From the NCBI GenBank assembly GCA_019828565.1, contig JAHDYR010000052.1, forward strand, positions 1 through 62,183: a stretch of DNA of 62,183 nt, read 5' to 3'. A model generated the notes under the pieces. The model had not been told where the DNA came from. It searched no databases and was given only the letters and a program-made list of their open reading frames with translations. This DNA is from Carpediemonas membranifera (taxonomy: Eukaryota; Fornicata). A program made the position numbers and the translations under genes. Shown in pieces: positions 43,799 to 55,101 of this stretch (the first letter of the stretch is position 1; the number at the start of each line of letters is the position of its first letter).

Positions 43799-46700
43799 CT
43801 AGGGGTCTGGGCCTGTTCTGAGGTTCATGAGGGCCTTTTTCCCGCATAATAGACCCTCCTTCACTGTTTCATCCTCCTGTTGCAGTAGCCAGTGGAGCTC
43901 CAATATGGCCCTGGAGTTATACCACTCCCCATCTGGGCCGTGCCGCAGCCTACTTGCCATGGTGTGTGTTGCCGCAGCTTCCCAGCACTGCTCCCACCCA
44001 CTTGGGCGGCCGACGCCCTGGCACTCCGCTATGATGTGGCTTTGTGTTCCTAGCGGTTGGTCTTCCAGCCACCCGGCTACTGCCACTAGCGCCTGCGCCT
44101 GGGGGGGGTATAGTTGGAGGTAGTTGATCAATTCGCGTTCGGCTGCGAGTGTGCATATCGGGCATATTCTTTGGATACGGTCGCAGAGCATTTCCTGCCC
44201 AGGGTACCTCCTGCTTATGATGAGCGCGGCTCCTCGAGTTGTGTGGCTGTTGCTAGCGGAGGGGAGCGTGTTGGAGGCTGTTGCAACTACCCTCTTCAGC
44301 TCCCTCCTGAGCATCATCTCCCCTCTGATAATCTTTGGTTTCTTGGGTGCTCTCCCGCCTGCCATTGTTTGCATTGCCTCCGCAGCTAGCACTTCGGCGG
44401 CCGCCTTGGCTGTTCGGCTACCTTTGGTGGCGATGTCTCGTGCTGTCATCTTCCATCCCCCGGCTATTGCTCTGGGTCTGGGTCCGTGAAGGTCGCTAGG
44501 GGCCAGATCTAGTACGTTGTCTGCCCACTTGTTCAGCTTTCCGATAACGGACTTGGGGTTCGCTCTTCCCCAGTCGAAGTCCGCTAGGGGCGATGGGCGG
44601 TCAGGGTCCCGGGCCGATTCGCGGATTCTAACCGCTCTTACACCCATGTCCGCTTCCCAGCACATCCATCCCATCATCAGGCGGGCGACACCCCCTCCAC
44701 CGGGTCCGGTTCCCGCCATGAGTCCTCGCCAGTCGTTCCAAAGCCTTCTGCCTCCTGGGACTTGGCCCCAAATTTCGATTCCGAATTCGATCTTTGGCCA
44801 TAGGAAGGTGCGGAGGATGGACTCGGAGACAGCCGCGGGCGTGGAGCCTTTAGTCCATCCCACTCTCCGGGCGAGGGCGATGTACTTGTTCGACTGTTCT
44901 CTTTTCTTTGCGATGCATGCGCTGAGCGGATGAGGGCCACTTGCTATCCAGAGTCCCAAGTATCGGCCTGACTCCGCTGCTCGGGTGGCCTCCCCTTGAA
45001 TTCGCACTTCCGCATTTGGATTGGTACTTATGACGATGTTCTTTCCTGGGCTGATACACAGCTTGTGTGCCACTATCACTTCCACCATTGCGGCGGTGAG
45101 GGACTCCGCATCATTTTTCTTTCTTTGCCGAGATGCTCGTATCGTCTACGAACATTGCTATGATGCCATTCCCGGGTCTGTGGTGGGTGGGGGGAAGCTT
45201 CGGGTCTGGTATCTCGCCGTACTGTATTCTGAGTGACGCCTGGCTAATCCAGTTGGCCGTAAATAGTATGAATAGGGTGGGGGCGACCACGCAACCTTGC
45301 TTGACTCCTAGATTCGTTTCGGACCATAGGTCGGATCCCCTTACCGCAATGTAGGTCCTCTCCATTGTGCTTTGTACTGCTCTGACTAGGTGGGGGTGTA
45401 CACCCATATTGATCAGCTTGCTGACTAGGATGTCCCTGGGAACCGTGTCGTACGCCTTTGCAATGTCGAGCAGCACGCTGGTCCGGTCTCCTTCTTGGTG
45501 CAGTTGGGTTAGGAGGGCGATGTGGTCTATGACTGTCTTTCCCTTCATGAAGCCGATCTGCTCTCTGGGGGTGTGCCTCTCAACTGTTGGTTTGAGCCTC
45601 CATTTGAGTACCTTCCCATATGCTCGGTAGAGGAGGGGGGGTGAGTGAGATGGGTCGGTAGGATCCTGGCAGTAGCTTATCTTTCCCTACTTTGTGTATC
45701 GGGGAGATGGAGGCGTACTTCCACGTGGTGGGTAGTTCCCCAGACTCGTATACTTTCTGGAAGAGGCATGTGATTGCCCTGTAGGCCGCCTGGGGAGGTC
45801 TCTCAGACATTCGCCCGTGATACCATCCGGGCCTCCTGCCGATGATTTCTTCAGGGACTTGATGGCGGCCGTGACCTCCTCCTCCGTGGGGGGTTGATCA
45901 GTTGTTTGGGCCGCCGGGATCTGGTCCCAACTAGGTGCTATGCCACTACTGACTTGGGCGTATTGCCTCTGCAGCTCCCTAGCTATCTCGTTTTCCCTTG
46001 TTAAGATCGACCTCTTTCCTCTGAGCATCGCCGGTAGCCCTGCGTGTTGTTTCTCGTTCCAGAACCTGTGGACCTGGTTTGCTATGACCTTCTTGGTGGT
46101 CTTATACCCTGCCCTTGCGCTGTTTTCCACCTGCTGCGTCCACTCCTCCTTGAAGCTTTTCCATGACTTCTGGAGCTCGTTGTTCAGGGTTCGCTTGATT
46201 TCCGCGGCCCCCGCTTTGTTCCATCGGGCTAGGATGAGTTGCTTCCATACGTTCTCCGGGATCCTTTTTGCGATCTCCCTGGTCTGACGTTCCTAGCGGA
46301 AGTTTGAAATCCCACCGATAAGAGTTCCCGTATTTGGTACTCGATTGTATCTACATGGAGCTCCACATCGGGTTGCGGCCATTCCCTTGCTCTTTCCCCG
46401 TTGCGCTCTGGGAGGACATTCCAGGTGGTTGTTCCTGGGATTTCCAGCTTGGGTTTGGCCGGTTGTTTCTTCCAATGCGGTTCGTCCCAGGTTAGCTCCA
46501 CTGCCCTATGGGGGAGCCCCAATGCCCCATCTCAGCTTTGTCAATGACTCTAGCTTTGGCCCTCGTGATCCCCCCAGATACAGCTGCATAATCCAGCGTC
46601 GAGGTGGTATTCCCACTCATGTATGTGTGAGACGAGGGGAAAACTAGGTCTAGATTGTTTCGCTGTAGTGTGGCGCTGGTGGCATGGCGCAGGCTCCGCG

Positions 46701-47169
46701 GGTCACGGTTCCAGTCCCCCATGATGATTATCTCGAAGCCGTGGTACTCTCTGACGATGTTTTCCAGCTGTTGGTCGAAGCGGTCTAGCTCCGCTGCGCT
46801 GCGGTCACTTGGAGGGGCGTATATGTTGATGACTGCGATAGCCCTTGAGGTTTCGAGGATGCTAACTTGAACTCGGGGGTTCGTGCCGTCAGATACTCCT
46901 ACATCCCAGGTTGCCTGTGAATGTGGGCTGATCACCGTGGCTACGCCTAGGTTAATCTTGCCCTTTCGAGCCTTGATGGGTTTGGCGTGCCCTGCACATG
47001 CGTATTGTAGGTCCGCCCAACAGGGGACTACGGAGTTACCGTACCTGAATGTTTCCTGCAAGAGGAGGGCGTCCGGGCTCGTGTGCTTGCGAAGCGCTAC
47101 CGCTATAGATCCGCTGTAGTCTTCATTGCCCGTTAAGTGTCCTTGGCTGTTAAGGGAGACTATTCGCAT
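43799..47169 (-). pseudogene. LINE L2 ORF2: APE endonuclease and reverse transcriptase, frameshifted
   Basis: About 1120 codons from ATG 47169 (MRIVSLNSQGH) to the stop at 43799. Endonuclease motifs: SLNSQGH, LLQETF, INIYAPP, MGDWNRDP, TSTLDYAA and HWGSP. RT motifs in successive frames: AGGPDGITGE, YRPISLT, LLDIAKAYDTVPRDIL, LGVKQGCVVAPTLF and MFVDDTSIS. After a frame break near 45100 comes the conserved YLGLWIASGPHPLSACI block (as in L1a) and a C-terminal CPIC...HIIAEC zinc motif. No RNase H domain seen. Frame breaks lie near 46510, 46230, 45800, 45600 and 45100. The catalytic residues are present, so the copy decayed recently or suffers sequencing error. Confidence 0.88.
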
Positions 47170-47898
47170 TCAGGTTGTTACTGCCTTAACCTGCACTCCT
47201 TATTCTGCACTACCTGCACACTTTCATCTTGTTGTTGGGGTTTAGCATCTGCATAGTTGCCTTCCCAATGGGTGAGCGCCTATGTCGTCGTTGTTTAGCA
47301 CGTTGGGTGGGCCGCTTCCCGCCCTGTGGGTTGTTGGTGGGCGGCCCGGGTAGGCGTCTTCTTTGCCCTTGATATTTCTCCAGGACCCAGAAGCATGCGC
47401 CATTCACATGGGGTGCTTGGCCAGAACGGCTGCTTCCTCCAGAGTCCCCAGACGTGGCCCAGGTTCCCTCTTGGAGCTGACCTAGGGTGTACCACCCCTT
47501 TCACTGGCCGCGCCCTCGCGGTGCTTGTCGGGACTTTCGTGCCAGTCTCTATAGCGCTTCTGGCCTCGCACATTGGCAGCATCGTTACCTAACTACGCAT
47601 AGGTGGGAGCGACTCCTTTCGGCGCCCCTCCCAAGGCTGGAGTTCCAGCCTGCCGGACAGGCGGGTCCTCGATGGCGTTCCAACTGCCTCTTACCCGCCC
47701 CCCGGTCCCTGCGGGGAACAGGGGTTTTAAGAAAAGAAAAAGTCACCCGGGCATTGGCGCCAGTACAGCCCTTCTGGCGGGCTCCAACGCTGCGCCTATT
47801 CCGGCGCCTTCACTTCACCTAGTCCTACACTAACGTGCTATATATACACATCCCTTTAGACTCTGCACTCTTCCCTCCACTGCTTTGGTATGGCTCGT
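47170..47898 (-). other. L2 inter-ORF region
   Basis: About 730 nt between the end of ORF1 (acidic tail ending EMHE at 47899) and the ORF2 ATG at 47169. No supported ORF. GC-rich with several short inverted repeats (for example the C-run/G-run around 47698-47720). I see no clear sequence match to the L1 inter-ORF block. Confidence 0.5.
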
Positions 47899-50800
47899 TA
47901 CTCATGCATCTCTTGATCTGGTTCGTCGCTCTCGTGCTCCATTCCGATGCGTAGGAGCTCTTCTTCCTCGTCGCTTCCGTTGGCGGCGGCAAGCGCCTCC
48001 TCAAGCCTGGCCTCGAGGACTCTGTTTGTTTCACGGAGCCTGAGGCTGGCTCTTTGAAGGCCTCCGATTTCTCGGCGATGCGCTGGAGGCGCTGGCGCTC
48101 GCTCGCTCCTCTTGCTAGGGCTTCCCTTTCCTTGGCCAGCTGGCCTTGGAGGTGGGCAACCTCGTTGTTCAGCCGGGAGACTTCCTCTTCGTAATGGCTC
48201 ATGATCCGCTGCCGCTCTTCTTCAGCTCTTCGCTCCACCTCCGCTTGGAAGAGGGCTTGGATGTAGGCACCCATCTGATCGACCGTGCCCAGTCTTGGGT
48301 TTGGGGGCCTCTTCCCTTCGGGGCCGCCCGGCGGGGGCCGGTGCTCGAAAGCCTGGCTCAGAGGCATCGCCGGGGGTTGGCCTCTTTGTGAGGCGTGAGG
48401 ATCGCCTGTCCCGGGGCCGGGTGGGGGGGTTCATTCCTCTGGGAGTGGGGTAAGCAGGGCTTACCTGGTGCGCATTAGGGGTGATGATTGCCCTTGGGGT
48501 GGGGTGGGCGGGGGTTACCTGGCGCGGGTTGGGGGTGGGGTTTGTTTCCCCTTGGAGCCTGCTGGGGGAGGGGGTGGCGTTCACCTTCCTTTGAGATGGG
48601 TTCGGGGTGGGGACCTGTCGGTTCTCGGTGAGCGGGCCCTCAAGCAGCCCTAGGGCCGGCCACTCCATGCCTTGGTGAATCTCGTTGGTGAGCCTCTCCC
48701 GGTGCTCTTCGAGGCAGGCTCTAAGCGCGGCCCTTGCCGCGGTCACAGCCTCTTTTTGCTCTCGCTGCGACCTGTGCCCGTCGTTGTTCTGGGTGTACGG
48801 GAAGTCCCACAGGCGGATGGGGGGTAGTCTCATCATGGGACTGCATCCCAGGGCCAGGGGTGCCGTCGTATTGGGGTTCGCCCAAGGCGCTCGGGCGGCG
48901 TCTTCCAGGCTCCCCTCCTTGTTCTACTGTGCGGATGCCCCAGTCTAGGGGAAGAACCGAGGGGAAGAAGTTTACATAATGCCTGGGCCCTCTATCTTGG
49001 CGCCGGAGTTCCGCGCTTACGATGAGTTTCGGGACGCCCGCTGGTGCTCTATCGCCGATGTTCACCAGGCAGTGGATGAGCCGGTGTCTCAGCTGCTGGG
49101 CTGAGCCCCCATGCATCATGTCATGCTTATGGAGCGGGACCAGCGAGGCTGCCTGGGATAGGGTCAGGAGCTCGGGGTGGAGTTTGACCGGGAGTTGCTC
49201 CATGACCCTGGGGGTCCAGGGTGGTACGGTTGCCATAGAAGTCTGGCCAGTAGCCCTTCTCCCTTGCTACGCGGCGCCTACCGTTCCACTCGGATAGGAG
49301 CTCCACGACCAGGGGTCTCGTGCTTGGGCAGGAGTCCGGGCTGAGAACGGCTACGCCCCTCCTTTCAAGGACCCTTAGGATTCCTTTTCCTGTGCTGAAC
49401 TCTTGCGCGGTCGTGTTGGCCATGTGGATTTCCTTCGGACGCGGCTTGGTGGTAAAGATCACGTGCTGTAGTTGCCCCAGGGGTGTGATGACCTCTCGCC
49501 CTCTATGGCGGTTGATCTCTACAGCCAGGTCTGGGACCCCGTGTCCTACTCTAATGATGGGGCTTTGTGCCCCCGTCACTTTCCCTCCTCGTGCGATTAG
49601 TTCCGCTCCCACATCAGCCCAGGTCCACGGGTTATACAGCATGTGGATGGCCAGGGAGAGTCTTGTGTAGAAGAGCGATACATCCGCAAGCGCACAGTGA
49701 CAGTAGGCTGGTGCGTTTCTGTGATAGGGGCACAGCCCCTTGGGTTCCCTTCTCCTTTGCTGGTCGCGGGTCCAGACCTTGGCCTGCTCGGCTGCCTTCT
49801 GGTCCTCCTGTGGGAGGGTCTCTCGGACCGGGCGGTCCTCCTGGGAGGGGGGGTAGAAGAGGGTGAGGGTGCTATTGAGACGGGGGTACACCGCATCTAG
49901 GCCGGCTTCATCGATTAGGTGGGTGGCTACCCATGCCCTGGCCGTGGAATCCGGTACGTATTTGGCGCTCGTGAGGACGCTTCGTTCAGCTTCCACCCCT
50001 TTGGCAGTCAGGTGGATGAACGCGTTATGGTGTCCTTCGAGACGCCGGAGGGCATCGATCATTTCCGCGCACCATGTGGTGCTGTTTGGGAATGTGCTTT
50101 CGAATCCCTGGGGGGCCTGCCCAGTGGTGATGTCGACGAAGGTGGCTGGGGGGCAACCGTGGAGAATTCTTGAGCTCATCAGAGCCTGGTCGAGGTCGGC
50201 CACCCGAATATCTTCGCCTAACATCCCGTGCAGACTGGCGACGATATTCCCGTTGGCGGGGTCAAAGACTATGACCGCCCCTTCGCATATGACGGCCTCA
50301 TCCCCCGCCTTGGATGCGGGTTTGGACGCTTCGAAGTCAATGCATCCGATCAGCATCCTCTTGCCCTGCGGGTTGGTGAGCGGGCAGGACGGGGGGAGTC
50401 TGCTGTTGGCTGACAGTTCTCTACCCCTTGGCGGGTTGACGTCACTATCACTGCCAGGGACTCTTCTGGCCGAGTCGTCGGCGTTGGGCCGGGGGCCATC
50501 TTGGGTACCCCCGGTCTCCGAGCCCGCACTTTCGCCGCTGGGCATGGTGGCGGGGTTCCCCCGCTAGTTGGGTTCCAACCTGCTTCGCCCCCCAATGAAC
50601 GAGGGGGCGACTGGATCGCCCATGTTGGGTTGGCCAGTGGTCGGGTCGCCGCCGTTGTGCGGGGGCAACGCCCAGGTTGCCCCTGGTGGGTGGGTCCGTC
50701 CTTGGGCCGCCGTTGGGCAGGCTATCACCTGCACTTGCTCTGCCATTATTCGGTGGGGGGTGACCGGGTTGCCCTCGTGGGGTGGGTTGTCGGTTTGCTC

Positions 50801-51636
50801 GTTGCCCTTGGGCGGGCCGTCCCCTGTGGATTCGGTGGCGAGCAGCTTGGTACCCTGGTCCGCCATCCAGATGTTTGCGATCCTGCTAACGAGGGTGGAA
50901 GCGTCGCAGAGGTCCGGGTGGATGAACTCAGGGGCCGGCATTGGCCGGGTAGTAGTATCCCATGCGGCCCACAGCTCTTTGAAGCCCGGAACCGTCCAGC
51001 GAAGCACTAAGTCTTCGGCCTCACTGCGCGCTAGCTCGTCGCCGGCAATGTTGAGGGCTGAATCCGTGGGTGTCCTGCTAACCAACACAGGTCTGGTCAC
51101 CCCATCGGTCCTGCTGTAGACAGCTATCGCGGAGAACATGCCACCTTCCCAGGGCTTGACGGCCTGTCCGTCAAGGGGGGAAAGCCTCCTGCTGGGGGTC
51201 TGGGGCTAAGGGGGACGGGGGCATCCTCCCAGGCCCGACCTAGGGCCGCCCACTTGTTGTTGACGTTGTTGTGGGCTCTGTCCGCACCTGGCGCTTTCGC
51301 TGAGCCGGCTGTGGCTTGGCCGCCTGCCTTGAGGAGCCAGGCGGCGCTCTGCTGGCCGAACCTTGTCCTGATCCCAGGCCCTGTGAGGCTTTGGTGACCT
51401 GCGGCCTTGAGAGTGCTGGCAACTAGCTCGAACAGCAAGGATCTAGCCGGTGGCGGGCTTGATACCTTGAAGTTGGCGGCGTTATCCCTCGAGAAGATCA
51501 CTGTGGTGTTGTTGCACTTGGCGAGGATGGAATCGGCTGCTCTTCGGACTTTTTGCCACTCTTCGGTCGTAGCTAAGCGTTTTCCAAGCTTGGTGAGCTC
51601 TGTTCCAGCTTCGTCTACATCATTCCCCCGGCCCAT
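47899..51636 (-). pseudogene. LINE L2 ORF1 protein with Maelstrom/DEDD-like domain, frameshifted
   Basis: About 1240 codons in several frames from ATG 51636 (MGRGNDVDEAGTEL), which overlaps the ORF0 stop by 22 nt. An N-terminal domain (EEWQKVRRAADSILAKCNNT ... LVASTLKAAG) resembles that of L1a. Then VTRPVLVSRT ... FKELWAAWD. The stretch 50344-49681 holds IDFEA, CEGAVIVF, ILHGCPPATFVDITTGQ and CPYHRNAPAYCHCALAD, about 220 aa, matching the L1a domain and the Maelstrom CxxHx(7)CALA signature. Next is a region ending FPSVLPLDWGIRT (compare L1a FIPRDWG), a proline-rich linker, and a coiled coil with an acidic tail that reads LEARLEEALAAANGSDEEEE after a frame break near 48060. Main breaks: near 51130, 50550, 49200, 48800 and 48060. 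Confidence 0.72.
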
Positions 51637-52238
51637 GGCTTGTTGGGGGAACTTTGTGTTTGTGGCCGAAATTGGTCTCCGAAAAGTCGGAGGGGGAAAG
51701 TCGGCATGAATCCCCCGGATAGAGCCCTCCCTGCCCGCCTCGCCTGTAGGCGCCGTTGCCGGCGCTCGTAGGCTGGGAAACCCGGGGTCAGGGAGTAATC
51801 GGCCTTGGAGGTGAACATCACGAAGGCCGGCCCGCATCGGGGCAGTGGCCGGCGCTGTTGGTCCTCGCGGTGGATTTTCCAGGCCGCCTGGCTTACCCAC
51901 CATGGCCTTCCGGTTATCAGGGCGTAGTGGTATAGCAGGATGTCATTTTCTAGCATTTGGGTAGCCGTTATTTCCCTTTCTCGGCTGGGATTCTGCCACC
52001 ACTGTAGCTGGTGATCCACTCCTGGGGGGAAGGGATCCTTTATCTTGCTATACCCTTTTAGGTCGCCGTACATCCGGATCAAGTCGGCGATTTTCTCGGT
52101 TCTCGTGCGCTCCTTGCGTAGAGGAGGCCCTATGGGATGCTCGGGGAGGAGATCTTCTGCTCGGGCAACGTACCCGCCCTGTGGGTTCCTGGGAAACGCG
52201 TCCATTGCCGGCCGGTGGCTCGGATGAGGAGTGTGCAT
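51615..52238 (-). CDS. L2 ORF0, unknown protein upstream of ORF1
   Basis: 207 aa, no recognised domain. The central part (TEKIADLIRMYGDLKGYSKI ... WWQNPSREREITATQMLEND) looks like a folded, charged protein; the last third is Arg-rich and may be partly an overlapping frame. Its stop at 51615 lies 22 nt beyond the ORF1 ATG (51636), suggesting coupled translation or a natural overlap, or else a frameshifted N-terminal extension of ORF1. L1a is truncated before this region and L1b shows no equivalent, so it may be specific to L2. Confidence 0.45.
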   Translation of the reverse strand: MHTPHPSHRPAMDAFPRNPQGGYVARAEDLLPEHPIGPPLRKERTRTEKIADLIRMYGDLKGYSKIKDPFPPGVDHQLQWWQNPSREREITATQMLENDILLYHYALITGRPWWVSQAAWKIHREDQQRRPLPRCGPAFVMFTSKADYSLTPGFPAYERRQRRLQARRAGRALSGGFMPTFPLRLFGDQFRPQTQSSPNKPWAGGMM

Positions 52239-52366
52239 TTTAGTGCTCCATCACCTGATCACACCATAGCCTTGTGGCGTTGCACGTTGGCCTTTCCGAG
52301 CAGGGGCGGGGAGGTGTGGCCTATTGCCTGAGATGCGGGGTCGGTTGCGAACCTTGTAGCCATAAT

Positions 52367-53148
52367 ATGAGTTCACCACATTTGGTTCCTGTTACACCCA
52401 TTAGCCCGCCTGGCGACTACCACCAAGGCCCAGGCATTGCCGCAGCTAAGGTTCAGCCTTCTAAGGTACCTGATTCCCCTCTTGGCCCTCATGCCGATCA
52501 CCTCCAAGGCCCAGGCATTGCCGCGGCGGAGCCCCAGACCCCTAGAGAGGGCTGGGGGTCGGATTCTTCCACCACATCGTCCTCTGTGGAGGAGCTGCCC
52601 CCCGGGTCATTGGCATTGCCTTCCTCCCGCAGCGCCCGCGCCTCTGCTCCCCAACCTGGTGGGATGGGGCCTCAGGAGTCCTCAACGCCGACTCTTCCGC
52701 TCCTTCCAGGGGAAAGCCGTCCCCCGCCGCCTCCAGCTGGCCCGGTCCCCTGCTTCCCCCGGTCCTCACAACGGCGAGGGCGCTGCCCCGTTTGTCACGC
52801 CATTGGCTTCCTCCCCAGCTGGGGCTCGCACCGTTCGTCAGCCTGTGGCTCCACTTGCGTCAGCCCTCGACGCTCTCAGCACTTTGGATCGCATCGCCAT
52901 GGACTGGCACTCGTGTGCCTATGCCTTCGTGGACATGCTCCATGAGGGGGACCGACGAGGATCAGCCTGTCGAGAACCTACAGGCCATTTTGGCATTCCA
53001 GCGCACTTCTCAGTCCCAGATGGTTATGTATCGCAGCAGCAGGGGCGCTCTTGAGCGGGCCCTTAGGCAGTATGTCCCTTCGGTTTCCCATTTCCTTGCC
53101 GACGGAAGCCCCTCAGTGGAGTTCCTGGGCGCCGGGACTCCTCAGTAA
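52367..53148 (+). pseudogene. Divergent (antisense) ORF in the L2 5' region
   Basis: On the strand opposite to L2. It starts at ATG 52367, about 130 bp from the ORF0 start and pointing away. The first part (SSPHLVPVTPISPPGDYHQG) contains a repeated QGPGIAAA motif and is Ser/Pro-rich. After a frame break near 52750 it reads ALDALSTLDRIAMDWHSCAY and AFVDMLHEGD. After another near 52950 it reads ENLQAILAFQRTSQSQMVMY and continues to SVEFLGAGTPQ at 53148. The amphipathic, low-bias second half looks like real protein rather than a GC-rich shadow. Family unknown. It could be an antisense ORF of L2 or a remnant of another element. Confidence 0.35.
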
Positions 53149-53950
53149 ACACCCAGGGTTGAATGGGGGGTTGAGACCATGTTGCTGCTGTTCCTTGCGG
53201 TATCTGCCTACCACTCGGGTTGCTGGGCCCCGGCATTCTCCCCTTCTCCCAGCGGGGAGCGCGGCCACAGGGCGCCATTTGGGTTTCCCTCCAGTTGCGC
53301 GTCATTCCTACTAAATTCATGAGTTCATACCTTGGTTTCGGCTTGGTTGCAGTGGTGAGGGCCCTTGGCATGTTGCTGGGGGCTCCTCTGGACGTTCTTT
53401 GCCCTGTGGGTTGAGGAACGTCCGGGCGGTAAGCTTCCCTTGGTCTTTTGGATGGTAATATCCCATCAGACCGCTCACCGGGGGCTCCATGCCCATACGG
53501 GTTTCGTTGCCCCAGAGGGTGCACTTTAGGGAGCACAGAGAACCAACCCAAGCACAGCGCCCGTCCGCTAGCGGGTTATACAAGGCAGGCAGGGTGGTTT
53601 CAGGGCGACGGCTCGTGCCTCCGGCGCTCGCATCTTCCAGTTTTCTGCCACCGGCCCGTTTCGCTTCCGTTTGACTTGGTCTCAGGCGATCTCATCGAGG
53701 AGGCTAGAGAGAGGCCTCGTGCGCCCTATGGGTAGAAGTGGTAAAGAGTTATGCTGTTCCTGCTGGTATTCCCCGAGCAGGAGAACTCACGATGCTGAAT
53801 TGACCAAAATGTGGCATTCCGCGCTATAGGTCACCGCCGCTCTGTTTTGAGCTCTATAAACCTCGAAAGAATCGCCAATGGCTATCATTCCTCGGCGCTT
53901 GGCTTTGTTCCGGTTGGTGATTCCAACTTTCCATACCGGACATTTTAACT
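53149..53950 (-). other. L2 5'-terminal region
   Basis: No ORF that I can support on either strand. It reaches the 5' target-site duplication at 53951, so it is the element's 5' end and probable promoter region. The last 250 bp are AT-richer than the rest. Confidence 0.5.
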
Positions 53951-54903
53951 GAACTCTATGAGATGGAGGCCAAAAAGCCTCAGAAACAACTCACAAAGTA
54001 CCATAGAGACGCCTGGACAGTCCAGCACCGCCCATCAACGCCGTCTGACTTCAACTTGGACCGCAATGCGGCCACTCAGGCCCTGAACGACTCCTCCCAG
54101 CGCGCTGCCCCGGCGGCTGGAATTCTCCGGCAAGAGGCCGCACTCACCCCAATTGAGCTAGAATCGAAGCCTGTTGGCTCAATATTTGTCCCAATTGCCA
54201 GGGCACACCTGGATGTCGCCCCGTTCGAAGAGTGGCCCGAGACTTGCCCCCTGTGTCAGGCCCAGCGCTGCACCTGGCAGCATGCCTGGAGGTGGACACC
54301 CCGGCACTGTATCAAAAAATAAACTCAAAAACTCAAAACTCAAAACCTGGCAGCATGCCCTCTCGTGCCCACACACCAAGGGAACCGCCCACACCGAGCG
54401 TCACAACCATGTTAGAGACGCTGTGAGCGCCGTGTTGACCGACGACGACGTTAGAGGTCGACCCATGGCCCGTTGCCAGGCCGAGGTCGCGCTCACCTCT
54501 CGTCACCCCCGCTACCAGCAGGCCGATACCGAAGCGCCCAGACGCAAGGTGGCCGACCCTCATGGTGGCAGGCGAGAGAGACGTGGTCGGGAACCGTGTC
54601 CACGAGGAAGTCTATGTCGACTTCGTGGTCAGCCTGCACCCGCGGGAGGCTGAGCTAGAGAAGCTCCGCGAGTACCGCAACTGGCAGGTCACCTTCGTGC
54701 CTGCTGCCTGCACGGTTCTGGGCGAGACTGAGTCCCGTCTGACCGAGTGCTGGGTCGCCCGCCTCTGTGCCGCGATTCGCAGGCCGGCCCTCGTGGGCGC
54801 CATCCGTGACCGGGTATTCTGGTCCATCTGGGCGGACAACCAGACCGTCTGGTCGGACTATGTCTCCCAGTGCAAGGCCCGTTGGGCCGAGCACCACCAA
54901 TAA
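53951..54903 (+). pseudogene. RLE retrotransposon, gamma type, segment 3 of interrupted copy I
   Basis: Resumes at the duplicated ELYEME codons and continues through the thumb to the knuckle CPLCQAQRCTWQHA, where the 58-bp insert (54287-54344) breaks it. It then continues ALSCPHTKG to the RLE-like domain and ends WAEHHQ at 54903. An extra C at 54556-54558 (GACCCTCATGG) shifts the frame before VAGERDVVGNRVHEEVYVDF, the same lesion as in H. Confidence 0.88.
54287..54344 (+). mobile_element. 58-bp retroposed fragment with (CTCAAAA)n tail and 15-bp TSD
   Basis: The insert begins TGGAGGTGGACACCCCGGCA and ends in repeats of ACTCAAAA. It is flanked by ACCTGGCAGCATGCC at 54272-54286 and 54345-54359. 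The tail repeat differs from the TTTC tail of the LINEs here, so it marks another retrotransposon or SINE family, present only as its 3' end. Confidence 0.85.
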
Positions 54904-55101
54904 TCTGCCCTCCCCACAAAATGCCGGAGTCGCGACTCGGCTGACTCGGCCACTCTAGGCTGCGTCGTCCCCGAGCCCCCCTGCGCCTCCCGCCCCATCG
55001 CCGCATCGCATAACGCATCCCCTGCCCCTGCGCGAGAGTAGTTGCTCGAAATTCCGCGGAGTCGCGTGTTGTTCGGACAACCTGGGAAAGTAAATTCGGC
55101 C
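54904..55101 (+). repeat. RLE array junction J7 (I 3' UTR plus J leader)
   Basis: A 23-nt 3' UTR is followed by the palindrome at 54927-54938 and 175 nt to the J ATG. Markers: TTGCTCGAAA and CCTGGGAAAG. Confidence 0.8.

Larger units (their letters stand above)
42638..53950 (-). mobile_element. APE-type LINE L2, 11.3 kb, 18-bp TSD
   Basis: Minus-strand insertion into gamma copy I, flanked by GAACTCTATGAGATGGAG at 42620-42637 and 53951-53968. The duplication supports a complete insertion event with 3' tail (TTTC)n at 42638 and 5' end at 53950. In order on the minus strand: 5' region with a divergent ORF, ORF0 (52238-51615), ORF1 (51636-47899), inter-ORF region, ORF2 (47169-43799) and 3' UTR. 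It is related to L1a/L1b by ORF order, ORF1 domains and 3' terminus, but clearly a different family. At over 11 kb it is long for a LINE. The ORFs carry several frameshifts. Confidence 0.92.

Noticed and set aside
43012-43821. Plus-strand ORFs of 97-185 aa in the L2 3' UTR
   Set aside because: Overlapping in all three frames with biased GC-rich composition and no conserved motif; they look like chance ORFs.
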